DNA of 64,000 nt from Alistipes sp. (lineage in GTDB: Bacteria > Bacteroidota > Bacteroidia > Bacteroidales > Rikenellaceae), in the NCBI GenBank assembly GCA_017483225.1, contig JAFULF010000025.1, positions 62,001 through 126,000 of the forward strand, in the 5' to 3' direction. Below are positions 57,914 to 64,000 of this stretch, in pieces. How positions within the stretch are numbered: position 1 is the first letter of the stretch; each line of letters begins with the position of its first letter. The notes beneath the pieces are model-generated. The model saw only the letters and a list, made by a program, of their open reading frames with translations, did no database searches and had not been told where the DNA came from. The position numbers and the translations under genes are program-made.

Positions 57914-60619
57914 ATGAAGAAATTTTTGAGGATTTTATTGCTGGGCGTAGCGGGCATCTGCCTGCTCTGCGGCAATATATATGCACAGACGGTACAGGCT
58001 ACCGATGCGCAGCCTGCCACGGAGCAGGAGCCGGCGCATACGTTGAGCGAGAAGGAGCGCAAGGCGTTGGATAAGGAGAACCGCAAGAAGGCTCGTGAGG
58101 AGTTGCGAGCATCGTTGCGCAACGGCTCCACGACACCGCAACGCCGTGGTCCGATAACCATCACCGAGAATCCGGAGAGCAACTTCACCATCCCTGAGGG
58201 TGCGGAGTTCCTCGACGGTAGCCGTCAGCAGAAGTATTACCTGCGCAACGTCAATATCCACGGTGTGAAGTACCTCAATCACGACATCCTTCGCTCGGCA
58301 TCGGGATTGGTGCCCGGCGACTCGGTATATCTGCCCGGCTCGTTCATCCAGAATGCCGCCAACCGCCTCTGGTCGCAGCGCTACTTCGCCGACATCAAGA
58401 TTGGTGCGACGATTGAGGGCGACAGCGTAGATTTGGAGGTGATGCTCAAAGAGCGGCCACGAGTAATCAACTGGGCAATCACGGGCGTACCGAAGGGCAA
58501 GGCTGCCGACCTGCTCACTGACCTCAAACTCAAACGAGGCAACGAACTCTCGGACTACATCATCGACAAGAACAAGAAGCTCATACAGAAGCACTTCGGC
58601 GAGAAGGGTTTTCGTAATTGCGAGGTAGAGGCGAAGATAGAGAACGATACGGTAATCACGCAGGGCGTGAACGTCACCTTCCACGTGACGAAGAACCCTC
58701 GTGTGCGCATCAGCGAGATAACCTTCTCGGGTAACAACTCCTTCGAGGATAAGCGTCTGGCCCGCACCTTCAAGAAGACCCACAAGACAAGCTGGATGTT
58801 CTGGCAGAACACCAAGTTCAACGAGGTGGAGTATGCCGAGGATAAGGATTTGCTCATCGACTTCTACAACTCGAAGGGTTATCGTAATGCCAACATCGTC
58901 GGCGACTCGGTCTATGTCATCGACCAGAAGCGACTCGGTATCCATATCGACGTGGAGGAGGGCAACAAGTACTACATCCGCAACGTGAATTGGATTGGTA
59001 ACTCGAAGTTCGATACCGAGCAGCTCAAACAACTGCTCTCCGTGAAGCGTGGCGACGTATATGACAAGAAGTCAATCCACAAGCGTCTGGGTATAGGCAA
59101 GGAGCAGAATCCTGACGATATGTCAATCCTGACGCTCTACCAGAACGATGGTTATCTCACCTCGCAGATTGAGCCGGATGAGGTTATCGTAGGTGCCGAC
59201 TCGCTCGACCTCGAAATCAAGGTCTTTGAGGGTAAGCAGTTCACAATCAATAACATCGGCATCTCGGGAAATATGCGTGTGGATGACGAGGTTATCCGTC
59301 GAGAGCTCTACACCCGTCCAGGCGAGTTGTACAACCGAGGCCTGCTGATGCAGTCCATACGTACTCTGGCGGCGATGCAGCACTTCAACGAGGAGGCTAT
59401 TATGCCGGATATCAAGCTCGTGCAGGGTGCCTCCGACCTCGTGGATATCAACTGGCCATTGGAGGAGAAGGCCTCCGACCAGTTCAACATCGCAGCGGGT
59501 TGGGGTTCGGGTACCTTTGTCGGCTCGGTGGGTATCACGCTCAACAACCTCTCCATCCGCAACTTCTTCAAGAAGGGTGCTTGGCGACCTTACCCTATGG
59601 GACAGAATCAGCGTCTGTCTATCTCCGGACAGACCAACGGTACATATTACAAGGCGTTGTCTATCAGCTTCTCCGACCCGTGGTTGGGTGGCAAGAAGCC
59701 TAACTCGCTCTCCATCTCGGGACATATCTCCGAGACCAACGATGCCTATTACGTATGGCAGACACCGACGACCTTCTTCCGCTCGTATGGTTTGGCGGCA
59801 GGTCTGGGTAAGCGACTCTCGTGGCCGGACCCTTACTTCCAATTCTACGGTGAGTTGGCATACCAGCGTTACGGCTTGAAGGGCTACACCTCCTTCATTA
59901 TGTCCGACGGTAATGCGAATATGCTCTCGTTGCGACTCGTGCTCTCACGTAACTCCACCGACCAGCCTATCTACCCTCGTCGAGGCTCGGATATCTCACT
60001 CTCGGTGCAGGTTACACCTCCATTCTCGGCGTGGGACGGAAAGAACTATGCCGACAAGAGTATGGACCAGCAGACACGCTACCGTTGGATTGAGTTCCAC
60101 AAGTGGCAGTTCAAGGCGCAGTGGTTCCAAGCCCTCACACCGAACAACAACCTCGTGCTGATGGCAAAGATGGAGATGGGATTCCTCGGCCACTATAACA
60201 AGAACAAGATTTCGCCATTCGAGCGTTTCCAGGTCGGTGGCGACGGTATGACGGGATATAATATATATGGTGTGGATATCATCTCGCTGCGTGGTTACGA
60301 GGATGGTGAGCTGGACCCTGCCGGCAGCTCGTACTCCGTGGCCTACAATAAATATACGTTGGAGTTGCGCTATCCTATCATCTTGAAGCCGTCGTCGCAG
60401 ATATATGTGCTCGGATTCCTCGAAGCGGGTAACGGATTCTCGTCGTGGAAGGAGTTCTCGCCATTCAAGGTTAAGCGCTCGGCGGGTGTCGGCGTGAGAT
60501 TGTACCTGCCTATCGTGGGTATGCTCGGCATCGACTGGGGTTGGGGATTCGACCCACCTGCGGGAGAGACCAAGCGCAGCGGAAGCCAATTCCACTTCGT
60601 CATCGGCCAAAGTTTCTAA
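57914..60619 (+). CDS. bamA: Outer-membrane protein assembly factor BamA
   Basis: This is the essential insertase of outer-membrane beta-barrels. The 901 residues comprise a signal peptide (ILLLGVAGICLLCGNIYAQ), a charged Lys/Glu/Arg-rich linker (about 45-75), five POTRA-like domains (about 95-510, e.g. VRISEITFSGNNSFEDKRLA and KYYIRNVNWIGNSKFD), and a 16-strand barrel with the loop-6 motif ISLRGYEDG (R-G-Y-E, the usual (V/I)RG(F/Y)) and the C-terminal GSQFHFVIGQSF ending in Phe. The next genes encode its periplasmic chaperones. The ATG at 57914 is preferred over a TTG three bases earlier. Confidence 0.96.
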   Translation: MKKFLRILLLGVAGICLLCGNIYAQTVQATDAQPATEQEPAHTLSEKERKALDKENRKKAREELRASLRNGSTTPQRRGPITITENPESNFTIPEGAEFLDGSRQQKYYLRNVNIHGVKYLNHDILRSASGLVPGDSVYLPGSFIQNAANRLWSQRYFADIKIGATIEGDSVDLEVMLKERPRVINWAITGVPKGKAADLLTDLKLKRGNELSDYIIDKNKKLIQKHFGEKGFRNCEVEAKIENDTVITQGVNVTFHVTKNPRVRISEITFSGNNSFEDKRLARTFKKTHKTSWMFWQNTKFNEVEYAEDKDLLIDFYNSKGYRNANIVGDSVYVIDQKRLGIHIDVEEGNKYYIRNVNWIGNSKFDTEQLKQLLSVKRGDVYDKKSIHKRLGIGKEQNPDDMSILTLYQNDGYLTSQIEPDEVIVGADSLDLEIKVFEGKQFTINNIGISGNMRVDDEVIRRELYTRPGELYNRGLLMQSIRTLAAMQHFNEEAIMPDIKLVQGASDLVDINWPLEEKASDQFNIAAGWGSGTFVGSVGITLNNLSIRNFFKKGAWRPYPMGQNQRLSISGQTNGTYYKALSISFSDPWLGGKKPNSLSISGHISETNDAYYVWQTPTTFFRSYGLAAGLGKRLSWPDPYFQFYGELAYQRYGLKGYTSFIMSDGNANMLSLRLVLSRNSTDQPIYPRRGSDISLSVQVTPPFSAWDGKNYADKSMDQQTRYRWIEFHKWQFKAQWFQALTPNNNLVLMAKMEMGFLGHYNKNKISPFERFQVGGDGMTGYNIYGVDIISLRGYEDGELDPAGSSYSVAYNKYTLELRYPIILKPSSQIYVLGFLEAGNGFSSWKEFSPFKVKRSAGVGVRLYLPIVGMLGIDWGWGFDPPAGETKRSGSQFHFVIGQSF

Positions 60620-60734
60620 CCCGGACAGCGTTTGGCAACGTATTTGAAGCAGAGCAATATATTGAAGCCAAACACCGTTTATTCTACAAGGAGTTGCTAA
60701 TAAGAAATTTTCCGATACAATAAAATAGAGAGTT

Positions 60735-61244
60735 ATGAAACGTATAGTTGCAACATTAGCTTTGATTATTGCCTTTGCCGGCAGTTGCTTTGCGCAGAAG
60801 TATATTGTGGTGGATAGCGAGAAGATTTTCAAGTCGCTCGACGAGTATAATAGTGCGATGACTACGCTCGACAACCTTGCCAAGGATTACCAGAACAAGG
60901 TGGATGCCAAGTATAGCGAGATAGAGTCGCTCTACAACGCCTACGTGTCGCAGAAGGCATCGCTCTCCACGCAGTCACGCACGCAGTACGAGCAGGCAAT
61001 CCTTGCCAAGGAGCAGGCGGCTGCGGAGTATCAGGAGTCGGTGTTTGGCAACGACGGCGTGATTATGAAGAAGCGCATAGAGCTGATTCAGCCGGTGCAG
61101 CGACGTGTATTTGCCGCTATTGAGCAGTATGCCAAGGAGCAGGGATGCGATATGGTGCTTGACAAGGCCTCCAACGCCACGATGCTCTACTGCGCCGAGG
61201 GTGTGGACCACACGCAGCAGGTTATCGAGATTTTGAAGAAGTAA
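60735..61244 (+). CDS. OmpH/Skp-family periplasmic chaperone (first copy)
   Basis: Skp holds unfolded outer-membrane proteins en route to BamA. The 169 residues have a signal peptide (ATLALIIAFAGSCFAQ), then the Skp start KYIVVDSEKIFKSLDEY, a long coiled-coil (about 40-105), and a C-terminal beta segment (GCDMVLDKASNATMLYCAEG, with two cysteines). It is 115 bases downstream of bamA and 33 bases upstream of a paralog with a more canonical coiled-coil. Confidence 0.88.
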   Translation: MKRIVATLALIIAFAGSCFAQKYIVVDSEKIFKSLDEYNSAMTTLDNLAKDYQNKVDAKYSEIESLYNAYVSQKASLSTQSRTQYEQAILAKEQAAAEYQESVFGNDGVIMKKRIELIQPVQRRVFAAIEQYAKEQGCDMVLDKASNATMLYCAEGVDHTQQVIEILKK

Positions 61245-61277
61245 GATTTATAATAACAATAAAACAGTTAAATGCAG

Positions 61278-61811
61278 ATGAAAAAGATTATTAAACTAAC
61301 CCTCGTGCTGGCGATGATGCTGGGTGCGACTACGGTGTCGGCTCAGAAGTTGGCACGCATCAACACGCAGGAGGTCTTCGCACTGATGCCGGAGACTGCC
61401 GAGATGCAGAAGAATTTGGAGGCTTTCGGTAAGGACCTTCAAGAGCAGATTGAGCAGATTCAGGTGGAGTTCAACAACAAGTATGCCGAGTTCCAGAAGA
61501 ATCAGGCTACGATGGCGGAGTCTATCAAGCAGATGAAGCAGCAGGAGTTGGAGCAGTTGCAGCAGCGTTACAGCGAGTTCCAGCAGATTGCACAGCAGGA
61601 CTTCCAGAAGAAACAGCAGGAGTTGGCTACCCCTATTCAGGAGAAGCTCTCCGCAGCGATTGGCAAGGTAGCAAAGGCGGGTGGTTATGCCGTGGTATTC
61701 GACACCTCGATACCTACAATGGCATATATTGACGAGGCGCAGGCTACGGACCTCGCTCCGGCAGTGAAGAAGGAGCTGGGTATCAGCGAGAGCGCTACAC
61801 CTGTACAATAG
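61278..61811 (+). CDS. OmpH/Skp-family periplasmic chaperone (second copy)
   Basis: This is a 177-residue Skp-like protein: signal peptide (LTLVLAMMLGATTVSAQ), start KLARINTQEVFALMPET, a glutamine- and methionine-rich coiled-coil (about 35-125, with QLQQRYSEFQQIAQQDFQKK) and the C-terminal GGYAVVFDTSIPTMAYIDEA. The tail ends in STPVQ-like SATPVQ. The ATG at 61278 is preferred to that at 61272. Two tandem, diverged Skp genes after bamA are typical of Bacteroidetes. The copies differ in coiled-coil length and charge, which suggests division of clients. Confidence 0.9.
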   Translation: MKKIIKLTLVLAMMLGATTVSAQKLARINTQEVFALMPETAEMQKNLEAFGKDLQEQIEQIQVEFNNKYAEFQKNQATMAESIKQMKQQELEQLQQRYSEFQQIAQQDFQKKQQELATPIQEKLSAAIGKVAKAGGYAVVFDTSIPTMAYIDEAQATDLAPAVKKELGISESATPVQ

Positions 61812-61826
61812 TGTGACGGATTTGGA

Positions 61827-61870
61827 AACCAATTAGGGCTGTTCTCAACCGAGAACAGCCCTAATTGGTT
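61827..61870. terminator. Bidirectional terminator: 20-bp perfect stem
   Basis: AACCAATTAGGGCTGTTCTC (61827-61846) and its exact complement (61851-61870) form a 20-bp stem with an AACC loop, between the convergent second Skp gene and ung. No long T run follows, but the stem is exceptionally stable and the position is exactly that of a shared terminator. Confidence 0.8.
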
Positions 61871-61907
61871 TGTGAGGGTAAACGCAATCGTTACAGCTCT
61901 TACGCCC

Positions 61908-62570
61908 TTACCATACAATCGGCTCCTTGCCGATACTTTGCAGGTAGGCATTCGCCTGCGAGAAGTGGCGTGAGCCGAAGAAACCTCGATATACGGATAG
62001 TGGCGAAGGGTGTACGGCTTTGAGTATCAGATTGTTGGTAGGGTCGGCAATGGCACCCTTCTTCTGCGCATAACTGCCCCAGAGCATATACACCACCCCC
62101 TGCTTGCGCTCGGCGATGGCACGCACCACGGCATCGGTGAACTTCTCCCAGCCACGCCCTGCGTGTGATGCCGCCTCGTGTGCCCGCACCGTCAGCACGG
62201 CATTCAGCAGCAGCACCCCCTGCTCCGCCCAGCGGTCGAGGTTGCCGCTCTGCGGGATAGGCACGCCGATATCGCTACTCACCTCCTTGAAGATGTTTTG
62301 CAGTGACGGCGGGAATGGTACTCCGTCATTTACCGAGAAGCAGAGGCCGTTGGCCTGCCCCTCGCCGTGGTATGGGTCTTGGCCGATGATGACGACCTTC
62401 AACTTGTCGAGCGGACACTTGTCGAAGGCTCGGAAGATGTTGCCTCCCTGCGGAAAAATCTGGCGTGTGGCGTACTCCTCACGCACAAAGGAGACCAACT
62501 CCTCGAAGTAGGGCTTGTCGAATTCGGGCTGTAATACCTCCCGCCAACTGTCGGCTATACGGACATTCAT
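61908..62570 (-). CDS. ung: Uracil-DNA glycosylase
   Basis: It removes uracil from DNA (base-excision repair). The 220 residues contain VVIIGQDPYHGEGQANGLCF (catalytic Asp in GQDPYH), FPPSLQNIFKEV, GVLLLNAVLTVR, VVYMLWGSYAQKKGA and the leucine-loop HPSPLSVYRG. It is complete. A consensus promoter on the minus strand lies 27 bases upstream and overlaps that of the divergent phosphorylase. Confidence 0.96.
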   Translation of the reverse strand: MNVRIADSWREVLQPEFDKPYFEELVSFVREEYATRQIFPQGGNIFRAFDKCPLDKLKVVIIGQDPYHGEGQANGLCFSVNDGVPFPPSLQNIFKEVSSDIGVPIPQSGNLDRWAEQGVLLLNAVLTVRAHEAASHAGRGWEKFTDAVVRAIAERKQGVVYMLWGSYAQKKGAIADPTNNLILKAVHPSPLSVYRGFFGSRHFSQANAYLQSIGKEPIVW

Positions 62571-62596
62571 AGTGACTCATTTTTGTTTTATAAAAA

Positions 62597-62644
62597 CAAA
62601 GATAGCCAAAAGATGCGGATTCCGCAAAAAAATTCATACCTTTG
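62597..62644. promoter_or_regulatory. Divergent promoters of ung and the nucleoside phosphorylase
   Basis: Minus: TTTG (62628-62625), exactly 20 bp, TATCTTTG (62604-62597) for ung. Plus: -7 element TACCTTTG (62637-62644) for the phosphorylase, whose -33 is not clear. The two lie within 50 bases. Confidence 0.7.
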
Positions 62645-62669
62645 TAGTAACCTAAAACAGAGAATTGAT

Positions 62670-63383
62670 ATGGCTGATTTGACACCTACTCCGCACATCG
62701 GAGCGAAGGCCGGCGAGATTGCCGAGCGTGTGATTATGGCGGGCGACCCCCTGCGTGCCAAGTTTATGGCGGAGCGATACCTCGAAGAGGCTCAACTTGT
62801 GAGTCAGGTGCGAGGTATGTACTGCTACACGGGCACCTATAAGGGCAAGCGAGTGACGGTTATGGGTCACGGTATGGGCATCTCCTCCATAGGCATCTAC
62901 ACCTTCGAGTTGTTCAACTTCTACGGCGTGAAGCGCATCATCCGCACCGGCTCGGCGGGGGCATACCACCCCGACCTGCATATCGGCGACATAGTTATCG
63001 CTATGGGTGCCTGCGACAACTCCAACTATGCGGCGCAGTATCGTCTGCCCGGCACCTTTGCCCCTATTGCCGACTACGCAATGCTGCGTGCGGCGGTGGA
63101 TAAGGCGGAGGCGATGGGCGTGAACTATCGTGTGGGCAACATCCTCGCCAGCGAGATATTCTACAACGACGATGCGGAGGCGTGGAAGCGCTGGCAGCGT
63201 ATGGGCGTGCTGGCGGTGGAGATGGAGGCCTCGGCACTCTATATGAACGCTGCACGCAGTGGCAACGAGGCACTCTGCATCTGCACCATCTCCGACTCGC
63301 TCGTCACGCACGAGGAGACTACTGCCGAGCAGCGAGAGAAGACCTTTACCGATATGATGGAGATAGCCTTTGAGATTATATAG
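62670..63383 (+). CDS. deoD: Purine nucleoside phosphorylase, DeoD type
   Basis: It cleaves purine (deoxy)nucleosides with phosphate to free base and (deoxy)ribose 1-phosphate. The 237 residues begin TPTPHIGAKAGEIAERVIMA (typical PHI start), with GDPLRAKFMAERYL, YTGTYKGKRVTVMGHGMGIS, RIIRTGSAGAYHPDLHIGD, VEMEASALYMNAA (nucleoside-binding Met/Glu) and TISDSLVTHEETTAEQRE (catalytic Asp). The ATG at 62670 is chosen over an upstream in-frame ATG at 62583 that would overlap the promoter. With guanine deaminase it can channel guanosine to xanthine. It is followed by an S1/P1 nuclease gene. Confidence 0.95.
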   Translation: MADLTPTPHIGAKAGEIAERVIMAGDPLRAKFMAERYLEEAQLVSQVRGMYCYTGTYKGKRVTVMGHGMGISSIGIYTFELFNFYGVKRIIRTGSAGAYHPDLHIGDIVIAMGACDNSNYAAQYRLPGTFAPIADYAMLRAAVDKAEAMGVNYRVGNILASEIFYNDDAEAWKRWQRMGVLAVEMEASALYMNAARSGNEALCICTISDSLVTHEETTAEQREKTFTDMMEIAFEII

Positions 63384-63431
63384 GATTCACGTAACCCTGC
63401 ACTGAACCGACAACTAAACCTACCGCATAAG

Positions 63432-64000
63432 ATGAGAAAGATGATTTTTGCACTGCTTGGCGTGGTGCTCTGCACGAGCAATGCTATGGCTTGGGGAGTG
63501 GTTGGCCACGAGACGGTTATCGCCGTGGCGCAGCGTCACCTCACCGAGCGCACGAAGGCCAACATCGCCAAGTATATGAACTACGACCTGAAAAAGGATG
63601 CCGTGTGGATGGATAAGCATCGCTGGGATAAGGAGATTGCATACACGACCCACTACCACACCTACGCCTGTGATGCGCAGGGCAACTACGACCCGAATCC
63701 ACGTGTGTCGAAGGGTGGCGATGTGGTCTATGCGTTGCATCTGGCCGACTACAACCTCTCGCAGTATGAGCGTCTGACCGACAGCGCCGTGGTGATGAAC
63801 CTGCGTATGATTATCCACTTTATGGGCGATATGCACTGCCCTGTTCACGCACACCCTGATGGTCGTGCAACGGCGTGGCCGTGCGAGTTCAACGGCAAGC
63901 CGTGGAAGAAGTTCCACGCCATCTACGACCGTATTCCCGAGATGCTCTATGGCGAGGATGTGGATGTGGATGCGCTCGCCGAGCAGCTCGATAACTGCAA
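63432..64000 (+). CDS. S1/P1-family nuclease, N-terminal part (runs off window)
   Basis: This is a zinc-dependent secreted nuclease that degrades RNA and single-stranded DNA, with associated 3'-nucleotidase activity in the family. It has a signal peptide (MIFALLGVVLCTSNAMA) with the mature start WGVVGHETVIAVAQRHL (the N-terminal Trp and His are metal ligands in this family). TTHYHTYAC follows, then MIIHFMGDMHCPVHAHP (zinc His and Asp ligands). 189 codons are present and the frame remains open at the window end. It lies 48 bases after the nucleoside phosphorylase stop, with no terminator between, so nuclease and phosphorylase are likely coexpressed, consistent with extracellular nucleic-acid breakdown and purine salvage. 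Confidence 0.9.
   Translation, partial: MRKMIFALLGVVLCTSNAMAWGVVGHETVIAVAQRHLTERTKANIAKYMNYDLKKDAVWMDKHRWDKEIAYTTHYHTYACDAQGNYDPNPRVSKGGDVVYALHLADYNLSQYERLTDSAVVMNLRMIIHFMGDMHCPVHAHPDGRATAWPCEFNGKPWKKFHAIYDRIPEMLYGEDVDVDALAEQLDNC

Overview
The window looks like a chromosomal segment of a Bacteroidales bacterium, most like Rikenellaceae/Alistipes. The evidence is the relatively GC-rich coding sequence, SusC/SusD-type outer-membrane transport, many lipoproteins with short Bacteroidetes signal peptides, and repeated matches to the Bacteroidetes -33/-7 promoter (TTTG, about 20 bp, TAnnTTTG). The genus is an inference from composition and gene content, not from an alignment. No tRNA, rRNA, CRISPR array or intact transposase was found.

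Layout. 1-1020: 3' part of a phage terminase large subunit. 1386-9816: tsaD, divergent from tamB, then exbB-exbD-(repeat block)-tonB and a DUF1573 protein. 9890-10543: hemolysin-III-like membrane protein. 10857-23628: a five-gene SusC/SusD outer-membrane locus with a BACON lipoprotein, a calcineurin-like phosphoesterase lipoprotein and a 1498-residue surface lipoprotein, closed by a strong terminator. It is followed by an NhaC-type antiporter, a secreted DNA/RNA non-specific endonuclease and an AraC-type regulator. 28278-35958 (minus): a vitamin B12 uptake operon. It has a consensus promoter, a cobalamin riboswitch, a terminator-like hairpin, a fimbrillin-like/DUF4465 lipoprotein, a PKD-repeat lipoprotein, a BtuG-like beta-propeller lipoprotein, a BtuB-like TonB receptor and YbaK. 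35960-36692: a cluster of intergenic repeats. 36725-43580 (minus): queA, tpiA, lysS, a PAP2 phosphatase, alkaline phosphatase and a zinc peptidase. 43676-47585: guanine deaminase, a LolE-like permease, ubiE/menG, an unknown lipoprotein, a SPOR protein and a tiny cysteine-rich lipoprotein. 47809-50468: a 2-hydroxyacid dehydrogenase, a RhaD-type aldolase and a glycerophosphodiesterase. 50995-54010: an AT-rich island with a metalloprotease lipoprotein and a partner lipoprotein. 54014-64000: cca and pdxJ, then nadK, uppS, bamA, two Skp/OmpH chaperones, ung, purine nucleoside phosphorylase and the start of an S1/P1 nuclease.

How the parts fit. ExbB/ExbD/TonB can energise both TonB-dependent receptors seen here. 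TamB, BamA, Skp and UppS serve envelope biogenesis. Several genes act on nucleic acids or phosphoesters (phosphoesterase, DNA/RNA endonuclease, S1/P1 nuclease, alkaline phosphatase, nucleoside phosphorylase, guanine deaminase), which hints at nucleic-acid or phosphate scavenging.

Most unusual items: a two-part family of structured intergenic repeats (A: about 124 bp with terminal inverted repeats; B: about 140 bp with helically phased TTAAGG motifs) found together at three loci, one copy abutting the B12 promoter; the accessory lipoproteins of the B12 operon; the possible nucleic-acid-scavenging SusC/D locus; the AT-rich metalloprotease cassette; and a 64-residue Cys-rich lipoprotein with its own consensus promoter and terminator.
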